A stretch of 20,120 nucleotides of DNA from DASPLH01 sp035627675 (GTDB lineage: Bacteria; Acidobacteriota; Terriglobia; Terriglobales; Acidobacteriaceae): assembly GCA_035627675.1 (NCBI GenBank), contig DASPLH010000220.1, positions 1-20,120 of the forward strand. Direction: 5' to 3'. The translations under genes and the position numbers were made by a program. Within the stretch, counting starts at the first letter, position 1. Each line of letters starts with the position of its first letter. This document shows, piece by piece, positions 8,966 through 17,180 of the stretch. The notes beneath the pieces are model-generated. The model did not search any database. It worked only from the letters and a program-made list of their open reading frames with translations, and was not told the DNA's origin.

Positions 8966-9955
8966 TTACTTCTCGCGGGAGACTACGAAGGACGGAACCC
9001 ACAGCAGGGCGCGCTTGAAGTCGTTGTCCGGGAAGGGTTCGAGCGCATCGCAGGCCGCCTGCGCGTACCGCTCCGCCTCGCGGTTCGCACTCGCCAGGGA
9101 GCCGTATTTTTCGAGGATAGACAGGATGTCGGCGTGCGTGACGCCGTTGAAGGCGCGATCGGTGAGTATCTTCTCGATCTGGGCGCGCTCGCCGGGCGTG
9201 CAGTGCTCGAGGGCATCGATGACGGCCAGGGTGGCCTTGCCTTCGCGCAGGTCGCTCGCCACCGGCTTCCCCAGAACCTCTTCGGACGCCGTCAGGTCGA
9301 GCACGTCGTCAACGATCTGGAAGGCCATGCCCACGTTGCGGCCGTAATCGCGCATTCGGCGAAGCTGGTCTTCCGTGGCTCCGCCAAGGATTCCGCCCAA
9401 CTGCATGCAGGTGGAGAACAGGCAGGCCGTTTTCCGGTAGATCAGGTCCAGGTGCTCTTCCCGCGAAATGCACTTGCCAAGCTTCTCGGCCTGGAGCAGC
9501 TCTCCCTCCACCATCTGCTGGGTGAGGTCGATCAGCAGGTCCAGGGCGTCGAAATTGCGCTCCTGGAGCGCGATCTTGAAGGCCTGCATGTAGAGCCAGT
9601 CGCCGGCGAGCACGCAACGCGCGTTGCCCCACTGCGTATTGGCCGCCGGACGGCCGCGCCGCGTCTGCGCTTCGTCGATGATGTCGTCGTGAACGAGGGT
9701 GGCGGTGTGGATGATCTCGACGACGGCGCCCAGGCGCACAGCGCCGTGTCCGCTGTAGTTCAGCAGGCGGGCAGCGAGGAGCAACAGGGCGGGGCGCAGG
9801 CGCTTTCCGCCTCCGTTACGCAGGTACTCACCAATCTCGGTGATTGCGCGCACGCCGGAGACGGTGTCGCGGCCAAATTCCTCTTCGATGGCGACAAGGT
9901 CGTCGCGCAACAGGTCGAAGATTTCTTTCGTGTTAACCGTCGCCGGACTGCTCAC
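8966..9955 (-). CDS. ispB: Polyprenyl diphosphate synthase (trans-isoprenyl, long-chain type)
   Basis: This 329-aa enzyme belongs to the all-trans polyprenyl synthase family, which extends allylic diphosphates with isopentenyl diphosphate, probably for the quinone side chain. The first Asp-rich motif is HDDIID (89-94) with RRGRP following, and the second is DDVLD (216-220). GGGKRLRP, which binds isopentenyl diphosphate, is near the N-terminus. The residues before the first Asp motif are small (HTATLV), consistent with a long-chain product, but chain length is inferred. I chose the GTG at 9955, with AGGG at 9961-9964 five nt upstream. A longer frame to 10132 would overlap yajQ and adds non-conserved sequence. 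It lies 61 nt downstream of yajQ. Confidence 0.92.
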   Translation of the reverse strand: MSSPATVNTKEIFDLLRDDLVAIEEEFGRDTVSGVRAITEIGEYLRNGGGKRLRPALLLLAARLLNYSGHGAVRLGAVVEIIHTATLVHDDIIDEAQTRRGRPAANTQWGNARCVLAGDWLYMQAFKIALQERNFDALDLLIDLTQQMVEGELLQAEKLGKCISREEHLDLIYRKTACLFSTCMQLGGILGGATEDQLRRMRDYGRNVGMAFQIVDDVLDLTASEEVLGKPVASDLREGKATLAVIDALEHCTPGERAQIEKILTDRAFNGVTHADILSILEKYGSLASANREAERYAQAACDALEPFPDNDFKRALLWVPSFVVSREK

Positions 9956-10016
9956 TGGAACCCTGTTCTGCCGCAAAACGCCGCAGCCTCTATACAAATT
10001 GATTGCCACGCCCAGA

Positions 10017-10517
10017 CTAACTGGAGCGGTAGTTCGTAAACTGCATGTCGATGCCGAATTCCTTCTGCCGAAGGGCGGCAATGATTTCCTGTAGCGCGTC
10101 CCGGTCCTTGCCGCTGACCCGGACGAAGTCACCCTGGATCGAAGCCTGCACCTTCTTCTTCGAATCCTTGATGAACTTCACGATCTCTTTCGCCTTCTCG
10201 GTCGGAATACCCTGTTGCAGCGTAATTTTCTGCCGCACAGTCGCCCCGGAGGCAGGCTCGATCTTGCCGTACTCGAACGCTTTCAGCGGCACGCCACGCT
10301 TCACCAGCTTCGACTGGAGGACGTCATTCACGGCCTTGATCCTGTAGTCGTCGGCCGAGTGAAGAACGATCGCATCCTTTCCATCCATTTCGATGTTCGA
10401 ATGCGAATCCTTCAGGTCGTAGCGCTGATGGATCTCCTTGAGCGCCTGCTGAATGGCGTTGGAAACCTCTTGCAGGTCCACCTTGCTGACGATATCAAAT
10501 GAGTTGTCCGAAGCCAT
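10017..10517 (-). CDS. yajQ: YajQ family nucleotide-binding protein
   Basis: This 166-aa protein is full length for the family, with the typical start SFDIVSKVDLQEVSNAI and the segments RYDLKDS, ADDYRIKAV, LVKRGVPLKAF and IKDSKKKVQASIQGD. YajQ has two ferredoxin-like domains; a Xanthomonas homologue was reported to bind cyclic di-GMP and act in regulation, while the E. coli role is unclear. Whether this one binds cyclic di-GMP is not visible from sequence. It lies between tatD (99 nt) and the polyprenyl synthase gene (61 nt). No Shine-Dalgarno precedes the ATG; TACACT lies 8 nt upstream. Confidence 0.95.
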   Translation of the reverse strand: MASDNSFDIVSKVDLQEVSNAIQQALKEIHQRYDLKDSHSNIEMDGKDAIVLHSADDYRIKAVNDVLQSKLVKRGVPLKAFEYGKIEPASGATVRQKITLQQGIPTEKAKEIVKFIKDSKKKVQASIQGDFVRVSGKDRDALQEIIAALRQKEFGIDMQFTNYRSS

Positions 10518-10525
10518 GTTGCACT

Positions 10526-10531
10526 AGTGTA
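10526..10531 (-). promoter_or_regulatory. Candidate -10 element (TACACT) of yajQ, leaderless spacing
   Basis: TACACT ends 8 nt before the yajQ ATG at 10517. No Shine-Dalgarno and no convincing -35 are seen. Weak on its own (four of six matches), but the same arrangement appears at three other genes in the window. Confidence 0.3.
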
Positions 10532-10616
10532 AGGCAAAGGAGATTTTGGCGCACTGGCAAAGCCGCGCGATGGCGGCCCGCAGGTGACCACCGTAATCCT
10601 GATGTGGGCGCGGACT

Positions 10617-11420
10617 TCAGCGACTCTGGGACAGGGAGAAAAAACGGAAGAAATTTTCGGCAGCTATTCGCCCGGTCTCATCGCGCGACAGACCGCGCAA
10701 CTCGGCAACCTGCCGCGCTACCTCGACGACCAGCGCGGGCTCGTTTCGCTTGCCGCGGTGCGGAACGGGCGCGAGATACGGCGAGTCGGTTTCGATGAAG
10801 AACCTGTCGAGCGGCACGGCCATGGCCGCGTCCCGTATGTTCTGAGCCTTCGGGAAGGTGATGTTCCCGGCGAAAGACACGACGAACCCAAGGTCGAGCG
10901 CGGCCACGGCGTGGCGCACCTCGCCGGTGAAACAGTGCAGGACGCCGCCTAGGCCGGAACTTGTCCAGTGCTCCCCGATGAGCCGAAGACAATCATCCCA
11001 GGCGTCCTCGCTGCCGTTGCCCGGCCGGCAATGGATGATGATCGGCTTCTTCGCCGCGCGCGCCATCTCCATCTGCTCGATGAAGACCCTGTGCTGCACG
11101 TCGCGCGGGGAGTGATCGTAGAAGTAGTCGAGCCCGATCTCGCCCCAGGCGATTACCTTCGGATGCTGCGCGACGCGCTGCAACTCGTCATACGCGGCCT
11201 GCGACGCAAGCCGGGCCTCATGCGGATGGATGCCGGTCGATGCGTAGATCCAGTCATGCTGCTCGGCGTAGGGAACCGCGCAGTCGAGCGTCCCCGGCCC
11301 GTCGCCGTTGCCGATGGCAAGCAACGCGACCAGCCCCGCCTCTCGCGCGCGCAAAAGCATGGCTTCGCGGTCGGAAGCAAACTGGCGGCCTTCGATATGG
11401 CAGTGGGAATCTACGAACAC
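10617..11420 (-). CDS. tatD: TatD family metal-dependent hydrolase (DNase)
   Basis: This 267-aa TIM-barrel protein has all expected metal ligands: H6 and H8 in DSHCH, E94 in GEIGLDY, H130 in IIHCR, H162 in LHCF and D212 in ETDSPYL. TatD proteins are Mg2+-dependent nucleases implicated in DNA repair and RNA quality control. The start is a GTG at 11420 (MFVDSHCH fits the family), but no Shine-Dalgarno precedes it. The 77-nt gap to metG upstream is largely filled by a perfect inverted repeat. It is frequently found next to metG in bacteria, as here. Confidence 0.94.
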   Translation of the reverse strand: MFVDSHCHIEGRQFASDREAMLLRAREAGLVALLAIGNGDGPGTLDCAVPYAEQHDWIYASTGIHPHEARLASQAAYDELQRVAQHPKVIAWGEIGLDYFYDHSPRDVQHRVFIEQMEMARAAKKPIIIHCRPGNGSEDAWDDCLRLIGEHWTSSGLGGVLHCFTGEVRHAVAALDLGFVVSFAGNITFPKAQNIRDAAMAVPLDRFFIETDSPYLAPVPHRGKRNEPALVVEVARQVAELRGLSRDETGRIAAENFFRFFSLSQSR

Positions 11421-11439
11421 GTTTTCGGATTGATGGATG

Positions 11440-11490
11440 TTCGAATTGCCGGATTTGAGATTCGAAAATCTTCAAATCCGGCAATTCGAA
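11440..11490. repeat. Perfect 19-bp inverted repeat between metG and tatD
   Basis: Arms 11440-11458 and 11472-11490 are exact reverse complements, separated by 13 nt. The inner bases can form a smaller AGAT/ATCT hairpin. The arms are AT-rich compared with flanking genes. It begins 7 nt after the metG stop codon and ends 19 nt before the tatD GTG. No U-tract follows on the minus strand, so it is not a typical terminator. It may be a dispersed repeat, an mRNA-stabilising stem or a remnant of a small mobile element. Confidence 0.9.
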
Positions 11491-11497
11491 AATTGCT

Positions 11498-13546
11498 TTA
11501 CTTCAGTCTTGCCCCGACCGGCACGTCCTCGTGGAACCCGGCCAGCGCGGGCGATCCCTCTTCGCCGAGCGAAGCGGCGACGATCATTCCCTGCGACTCG
11601 ATGCCCCGCAGCTTTCGCGGTGCGAGGTTGGCGACGATTACGACCTTGCGTCCGATCAACTTCTCCGGCTCGTAGGCTTTCGCGATGCCGGCGACGATCG
11701 TGCGAACCTCTGTGCCGATGTCCACCGTAAGCTTCAGCAGCTTGTCCGCTTTCTCTACCTTCTCCGCGGTCTTCACTTCGCCGACGCGAAGCTCGACCTT
11801 CATGAAATCTTCAATGCCGATGTAGTTGTTCGCCGGGGCAGGGGCCGAAGGTGCAGCCTGCGCGGTTGCGCCGGCCGCTGCCTGTGTTGCGGGCTGTCCA
11901 GCCTGTGCTCCGGTGCCTGCCGGTTCCTGCACTGCGGCCGGAGCGGCCGTCGCCTGCCTTTCCTGTTCCATCGTCTGCATCCTTTCGATCGCGCTCTTGT
12001 CGGCGCGTGGGAAAACTCCTTCGACCTTCTCCAGCTTCGTGCTGACCGGGAGCTGGCCCCACTTCAGGTCGCGGAGCTTGAACTTCGAGATATCGCCCAA
12101 CCCAAGCTGTGCCCAGATCCGGGCCGTGGACTCCGGAATGACCGGGTGCGCCAGCGCGGTCACGATGCGCAGCGCCTCGGCTGCCGTGTAGAGGATCGTC
12201 GCCAGCCGCGAACGGCTGTCTTCGTCCTGCTTGTCGGCAACCGCCCACGGTTGCGTCTCGACGATGTACTTATCGACGGCGCCGACCAGCGCCCATGCGC
12301 TCTCCAGCGCGCGCGACATCTGGAAGGCATCCCAAAGCTGGTTGAAGTCGCCGATCGTCTGGGTCGCGAGCTTCTCGATGGCTTCCTCGGCGGGCGTTCG
12401 CGCGGCCGCCGCGGATGGATACGGTACCTGTCCCTGGAAGTAGCGCGTGATCATCGACAGCGTGCGGCTGGCGAGATTGCCGAGGCCGTTCGCCAGGTCG
12501 GAGTTGAACCGCTGCACCAGCGCGTCAAACGAGAACGAGCCGTCCTGTCCGAACACGACCTCGCGCATCAGGAAGTAGCGCAGCGCGTCTCCGCCCAGAA
12601 CGTCGAGAATGGTCTCCGCCCGCACGATGTTTCCGCGCGACTTCGACATCTTGCTCTCCTCGAACAGCAGCCATCCGTGCGCCACGATGTTATGCGGCAG
12701 CGGCAGTCCGGCGGCGATCAGGAACGCCGGCCAGTACACGCAGTGGAAGCGCACGATCTCCTTGCCGATCATGTGCACGTCGGCAGGCCAGTAGCGCGCG
12801 AATTGCTTCCCGGCGTCGGGCTGCCCGAATCCGATCGCCGTGATGTAGTTGCACAGCGCGTCCAGCCAGACGTAAATCACGTGCTTCTCGTCCCCGGGAA
12901 CGGGGATGCCCCACTTGAAAGTCGTGCGGCTGATCGAGAGATCTTTCAACCCGCCGCGCACGAACGCAATCACTTCGTTGCGGCGCGACTCGGGGCGGAT
13001 GAAGTCCGGCTGCGCCGAGTAGAGCTTCAGCAGTTCATCCTGAAGGGCCGACAATTTGAAGAAGTAATTCTCTTCGCGAACCGTCTCCGTCGGGCGTCCG
13101 CAGTCGGGGCAGGGCGCGCCCGGCGTGTCCACGTCCACGTACAGCTCGTCGTAGACGCAGTACTGGCCCGTGTACGAGCCCTTGTAGATGTATCCGCGCT
13201 CCTGGAGGAGCTTGAACATCGCCTGCACGCCGCGCTTGTGCTCGTCGCTCGTGGTGCGGATGAACTTGTCGTACGAAATGCCCATCCGGTCCCACAGGCT
13301 CTTGAACTCGGCCGCCACTTCGTCCGTGAACTGCTGCGGACTCTTGCCCGCCGCGTTCGCCGAGCGCTCGATCTTCTGCCCATGCTCGTCGGTTCCCGTG
13401 AGGAAGTACGTGTCGTTGCCGAGCATGCGCTGGCGCCGTGCGATCGCGTCGCAGACGATGGTCGTGTAAGCGTGGCCGATGTGCGGCCTTGCATTCACGT
13501 AGTAGATGGGAGTGGTGATGTAGAACTTGCTGGTTGCATCAGCCAT
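11498..13546 (-). CDS. metG: Methionyl-tRNA synthetase with C-terminal tRNA-binding domain
   Basis: This 682-aa class I synthetase charges tRNA-Met. PHIGH lies at 21-25 and KMSKS at 299-303. A zinc-knuckle-like segment with YCVYDE and CPDCG is present. An Ala/Gln/Pro-rich linker (about 525-572) joins the body to a C-terminal OB-fold tRNA-binding domain (about 573-682; IEDFMKVELRVGEV to the end), as in dimeric MetRS. I chose the ATG at 13546 (MADATSKFYITTPIYYV), which has GGGA 7 nt upstream. A longer frame to 13600 adds unconserved residues inside larC. The start overlaps the larC stop codon by 8 nt (ATGGCTGA), so translation is probably coupled. Confidence 0.96.
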   Translation of the reverse strand: MADATSKFYITTPIYYVNARPHIGHAYTTIVCDAIARRQRMLGNDTYFLTGTDEHGQKIERSANAAGKSPQQFTDEVAAEFKSLWDRMGISYDKFIRTTSDEHKRGVQAMFKLLQERGYIYKGSYTGQYCVYDELYVDVDTPGAPCPDCGRPTETVREENYFFKLSALQDELLKLYSAQPDFIRPESRRNEVIAFVRGGLKDLSISRTTFKWGIPVPGDEKHVIYVWLDALCNYITAIGFGQPDAGKQFARYWPADVHMIGKEIVRFHCVYWPAFLIAAGLPLPHNIVAHGWLLFEESKMSKSRGNIVRAETILDVLGGDALRYFLMREVVFGQDGSFSFDALVQRFNSDLANGLGNLASRTLSMITRYFQGQVPYPSAAAARTPAEEAIEKLATQTIGDFNQLWDAFQMSRALESAWALVGAVDKYIVETQPWAVADKQDEDSRSRLATILYTAAEALRIVTALAHPVIPESTARIWAQLGLGDISKFKLRDLKWGQLPVSTKLEKVEGVFPRADKSAIERMQTMEQERQATAAPAAVQEPAGTGAQAGQPATQAAAGATAQAAPSAPAPANNYIGIEDFMKVELRVGEVKTAEKVEKADKLLKLTVDIGTEVRTIVAGIAKAYEPEKLIGRKVVIVANLAPRKLRGIESQGMIVAASLGEEGSPALAGFHEDVPVGARLK

Positions 13547-14945
13547 GATGACGTCCCACGGCAGCCCCGCCCCGAGTTGCGGTGGGCGAGTGCTGGTCAA
13601 GATAACTCCGGACCGCTTCCTGCATGACGGTCTTCAACGGCACACCGCTCTGTTCCGCGATGCGCTTGCAATCTTCAAACTCGGGCGCGAAGTTCAAATC
13701 GCGTCCGCCGAGCCTCGCCACTTTCACTCGGACATCACCCCACGGCGTCGCGACCTGTACGTGCTCGCGGGCGAGGGTGTGGCGCCACTCCTGGCGCATG
13801 CGGAGCCCGATCGTCGTCGTCTCCCGGAACACCAGTTCGGCCATGCGCTGCGTGTCCTCGTTGCGCGCCAGGACGGTGAGCACCGTGCCGGGACGGTTCT
13901 TCTTCATCTGTACCGGAGTGGCGAAGACGTCGAGCGCTCCGGCGTCGAGCAGGCGGTCGATGGCGTGTCCTATGACCTGCGGCGTCGTGTCGTCGAGGTT
14001 CGCTTCGAGCACCGTGACGCTCTCCTGCGGAGCGCCCAGCCCGGACGCCGCAGCCTCTCCGATGGTGATGCGCAGCACGTTGGCGAGACCTTTGAAATCG
14101 CGCGATCCGGCTCCATACCCAGCGCCGCTGATCTGCATCGGCGGCATCGCCCCGAACCGGCTCACGAGCGCGCGCACGAGCGCCGCCCCCGTCGGAGTCA
14201 CCAGTTCCTTCTGCACCTCGCCCGAGTAAACCGGAGCTTCACGTAGCAGTTCCAGTGTCGCGGGCGCGGGGACGGGAAGCGTCCCGTGGGCGCAATGCAC
14301 AACTCCGCTGCCGACGTTCAGCGGCGAGCAAACCCACTGGTCAACCTGCAACGAGTGCGCCGCCACCGCTCCGCATGTGATGTCCACGATGGCGTCAATG
14401 GCCCCCACTTCGTGGAAGTGAACCGACTCGAGGTCCTTGTTGTGAATCTTGGCTTCGGCGCGGCCCAGCAGTTCGAAGGCGAGCAGCGCGGTCTTCTTCG
14501 CGTCCTCAGGGATGTGCGCGCGCTGGATGATCTCGCGGATCTCCTTCAACCCCCGATGCGAATGGGAGTGCCCGTGCTCGTGGCTGTGATGATGACCGGC
14601 CTTGCCGTCCGGTGCATGCTCATGGGCGTGCCCATGCGAGTGGGAGGCGCGGCCGCCATGCGTGTGTTCGTGAGAGTGTCCATGCTCATGCGCGTGGCCT
14701 TCGGCTTGGTGCTTCGCGGCCCAGAACTCCTCGCGTGGCACGTCCCTTTCGCCGTTCACGATGACGTCGACCTTGGTCGCCGCGATGCCGTTGCGGTCGA
14801 CCTTCGATGCCGTGATCTCGGCTCCGACATCGAGCGCGCGCACCGTCTCCTGGAGCAGCGCCAGCGGCACTCCGGCATCCACCAAAGCGCCGAGGAACAT
14901 GTCGCCGCTGATTCCCGAGAAGCATTCGAGGTACGCGATTCGCAT
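13539..14945 (-). CDS. larC: LarC-type nickel insertion protein (cyclometallase) with His-rich insert
   Basis: This 468-aa protein belongs to the LarC family, which installs nickel in the pyridinium-type nickel-pincer cofactor of lactate racemase (CTP-dependent in the characterised enzyme). Conserved segments include CFSGISGDMFLGAL (8-21), HFHEVGAIDAIVDI, SPLNVGSG, HGTLPVPAPAT and TPTGAALV. Residues 79-130 form an insert with 21 histidines in 52 positions, a probable nickel-holding region. The C-terminal half, which in lactobacilli is reached by frameshift, is here in one continuous frame. The ATG at 14945 matches the family N-terminus, with GGGG 7 nt upstream. The frame stays open further upstream, but that part is antisense to argS. 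No larA, larB or larE is visible, so the client enzyme is unknown. Confidence 0.93.
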   Translation of the reverse strand: MRIAYLECFSGISGDMFLGALVDAGVPLALLQETVRALDVGAEITASKVDRNGIAATKVDVIVNGERDVPREEFWAAKHQAEGHAHEHGHSHEHTHGGRASHSHGHAHEHAPDGKAGHHHSHEHGHSHSHRGLKEIREIIQRAHIPEDAKKTALLAFELLGRAEAKIHNKDLESVHFHEVGAIDAIVDITCGAVAAHSLQVDQWVCSPLNVGSGVVHCAHGTLPVPAPATLELLREAPVYSGEVQKELVTPTGAALVRALVSRFGAMPPMQISGAGYGAGSRDFKGLANVLRITIGEAAASGLGAPQESVTVLEANLDDTTPQVIGHAIDRLLDAGALDVFATPVQMKKNRPGTVLTVLARNEDTQRMAELVFRETTTIGLRMRQEWRHTLAREHVQVATPWGDVRVKVARLGGRDLNFAPEFEDCKRIAEQSGVPLKTVMQEAVRSYLDQHSPTATRGGAAVGRHHG

Positions 14946-15009
14946 AGGCGGACCCCACCCGCGGCGGCGTCGCGAAGGGAAGCGGCGCGCCATCGAGGGG
15001 CAAACCTCC

Positions 15010-15038
15010 ATCATAGGTACGGCGACACCGCTGGTCAA
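15010..15038 (-). promoter_or_regulatory. Sigma70-type promoter of the larC-metG unit
   Basis: On the minus strand TTGACC (15033-15038) and TATGAT (15010-15015) are spaced by exactly 17 nt, each one base off consensus. Transcription would start near 15003, giving a leader of about 58 nt to the larC ATG. This is the best promoter in the window. Confidence 0.7.
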
Positions 15039-15059
15039 ACCTGCGCGGGCGTTCCGCTT

Positions 15060-15068
15060 TGCTAGAAT
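15060..15068 (+). promoter_or_regulatory. Extended -10 promoter candidate of argS
   Basis: TGCTAGAAT has the extended -10 form (TG one base before TAGAAT) and lies in the 282-nt gap between divergent larC and argS. No good -35 is present, which is tolerable for extended -10 promoters. It implies an argS leader of about 150 nt. Confidence 0.5.
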
Positions 15069-15227
15069 CGCAACTGTCTTCAGCAGCTTAGACCGGATTC
15101 GCCGGGTCTGGAGGCGGTTCCGTTCCTCGCGCACCAACCCTGCCGCGGAACTTCGGGTGTGTGCACGTCCCCGGCCGCTCCGTGGCAATCGCCGCCCCGT
15201 GCCAATCCAGGATAGGAAAATAGCCGA

Positions 15228-17180
15228 GTGTATCGTCAGTCGCAGCGCCGTCTCGTCCAGCACGTCCGTGAATTCGTCCGCCAGAAGTACGAAGTGGAAC
15301 TCGACAAGGTGGTCGTAGAGCAACCGCCCAGGATCGAGTTCGGAGAATTCGCGCTTCCACTCCCGTTCGAGTTGGCAAAGCGGCTGCGCAAGGCTCCGCG
15401 CAAGATCGCCGAAGAGATCGTGGCCGAAATCCCGCGACTGGAGGGCTTTTCCGGGTTCGAGGTCGCCGGCGCCGGTTACATCAACGTCCGCGTCGATCGC
15501 GGGACCGCCGCCAGCTTCATTGTCGCGGACGGCGGTGAACGTGCCGACGAACCGGGCAAGATCCTCGTCGAGCATACGTCCATCAATCCCAACAAGGCCG
15601 CGCACATCGGACACCTGCGCAACTCCATCCTGGGCGATACCTTCGTGCGGCTGCTGCGCTCGGGCGGACGCCAGGTGGACGTGCAGAACTACATCGACAA
15701 CACCGGCGTGCAGGTTGCGGACGTCGTCGTCGGCTTCGTGCATCTGGAGAAGAAGTCCAAGCCGGACATCGAGCGCCTGATCGCGACGGAAGAAAAGTTC
15801 GATTACTACTGCTGGGACCTCTACGCGAAGGTGTCGCAGTGGTACGAGCAGGACAAAGCCAACCTGAAGGTCCGTCTCGACGCCTTGCACGCCATCGAGC
15901 ATGGCGGGAACGAGATGGCCGAGATCGCCGAACTGATCTCGACGGCCGTGCTGCGCCGCCACCTGGAAACCATGGAGCGGCTCGACATCGAGTACGACTT
16001 CCTGCCGCGCGAGAGCGAAATCCTTCACCTGCACTTCTGGAACCTGGCCTTCGAGTTGTTGAAAGAGAAGAAGGTTCTCTACTTCGAGACCGGAGGGAAG
16101 AACAAGGGCTGCTGGGTGATGCGCCGTCCGGGGCGCGAGAATAACGGCGAAACCGAAGGTCCGGACGAAGACGCCAAGGTCATCGTTCGCTCGAACGGAA
16201 CCGTCGGCTACGTGGGCAAGGACATCGCCTACCACCTCTGGAAGTTCGGGCTGCTGGGCCGCGACTTCGGCTATCGCCGCTTCCACAGCTATCCGAACGC
16301 CCATGAGGTTTGGATTTCAGCCGAGAACGGGGAGCCAGACCACCCGCATTTCGGCGGCGTGGACGCAATCTATAACGTTATCGACGCACGCCAGAGCGAT
16401 CCGCAGGAAACGGTGAAAGAGGCCATACGCCTGCTCGGATACGAGGACAAGGCCGCGCGCTACACCCACTTCAGCTACGAGATGGTCGCGCTCACTCCGC
16501 GGTGCGCCGTGGAACTCGGCTACGACGTCAGCGAGGAAGACCGGCAAAAGTCGTATATAGAGGTCTCCGGACGCAAGGGCTTCGGCGTCAAGGCCGACGA
16601 CCTGATCGACAAGTTGATCGCGGCCGCCAAGGCCGAGGTCGATTCGCGCCATCCCGAGTTGAACGACTCGGAGCGCCTCACGATCGCGACCCAGATCGCC
16701 ATCGGAGCCCTGCGCTACTTCATGCTGAAGTTCACCAAACAGTCGGTGATTGCCTTCGACTTCCGCGAGGCGCTGGCGTTCGAGGGCGAGACCGGACCGT
16801 ATGCGCAGTACGCCATCGTTCGCGCCAGCAACATCTTCCGCAAGGGCGGCACCACGGCGGAAGAGATCCTCTCGTCCACGCAGGACCTGGCACCGTTCTT
16901 CGAAGGTGAAACCGGCACGGAGATCTGGCAGTTATGGCTGCTGGCCGGACAGACGTCCTACATCATCGACCAGTGCATCGCCACCACCGAACCGGCGTAT
17001 CTCGCCAAGCACGCGTTCCAACTGGCGCAGCAGTTCAACAACTTCTACCACCGGCACCATATCCTGACCGAGGCGGACCCGGCGCGAAAGCAATTCCTGA
17101 TGACCACGGCGGCGGTCGTGCGCAGGGAGTTGATCCGCGCGCTGGCCGTGATGGGAATCGATGCGCCTCCGGTGATGTAG
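15228..17180 (+). CDS. argS: Arginyl-tRNA synthetase
   Basis: This 650-aa class I synthetase charges tRNA-Arg. The N-terminal additional domain (about 1-100) is followed by INPNKAAHIGHLRN with HIGH at 126-129. The KMSKS position is degenerate: E445-V446-S447-G448-R449-K450-G451. ArgRSs lacking KMSKS are known to carry a compensating Lys just before HIGH, and K123 (NPNK) fits. The C-terminal anticodon-binding domain contains GETGPYAQYAIVRA and LAQQFNNFYH, typical of ArgRS. The start is a GTG at 15228 with AGGA at 15214-15217, 10 nt upstream; no better in-frame start was found. The gene diverges from larC. No clear terminator follows it; a small hairpin (17200-17205 with 17216-17221) lacks a U-tract. 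Confidence 0.95.
   Translation: MYRQSQRRLVQHVREFVRQKYEVELDKVVVEQPPRIEFGEFALPLPFELAKRLRKAPRKIAEEIVAEIPRLEGFSGFEVAGAGYINVRVDRGTAASFIVADGGERADEPGKILVEHTSINPNKAAHIGHLRNSILGDTFVRLLRSGGRQVDVQNYIDNTGVQVADVVVGFVHLEKKSKPDIERLIATEEKFDYYCWDLYAKVSQWYEQDKANLKVRLDALHAIEHGGNEMAEIAELISTAVLRRHLETMERLDIEYDFLPRESEILHLHFWNLAFELLKEKKVLYFETGGKNKGCWVMRRPGRENNGETEGPDEDAKVIVRSNGTVGYVGKDIAYHLWKFGLLGRDFGYRRFHSYPNAHEVWISAENGEPDHPHFGGVDAIYNVIDARQSDPQETVKEAIRLLGYEDKAARYTHFSYEMVALTPRCAVELGYDVSEEDRQKSYIEVSGRKGFGVKADDLIDKLIAAAKAEVDSRHPELNDSERLTIATQIAIGALRYFMLKFTKQSVIAFDFREALAFEGETGPYAQYAIVRASNIFRKGGTTAEEILSSTQDLAPFFEGETGTEIWQLWLLAGQTSYIIDQCIATTEPAYLAKHAFQLAQQFNNFYHRHHILTEADPARKQFLMTTAAVVRRELIRALAVMGIDAPPVM

Noticed and set aside
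9956..10132. Longer N-terminus for the polyprenyl synthase
   Set aside because: It would overlap yajQ and adds unconserved sequence; the GTG at 9955 has a ribosome binding site and gives the usual family length.
11531..13627. 698-codon open frame on the plus strand, antisense to metG
   Set aside because: Same shadow effect; no recognisable motif, while metG on the minus strand is clear.
15075..15227. T-box or other known riboswitch in the argS leader
   Set aside because: No T-box consensus, specifier loop or terminator pair could be found.
14946..16304. Open minus-strand extension upstream of larC, antisense to argS
   Set aside because: The LarC family starts at MRIAYLECFSG (14945) and a good promoter lies inside this stretch; the extra part is antisense to conserved argS.
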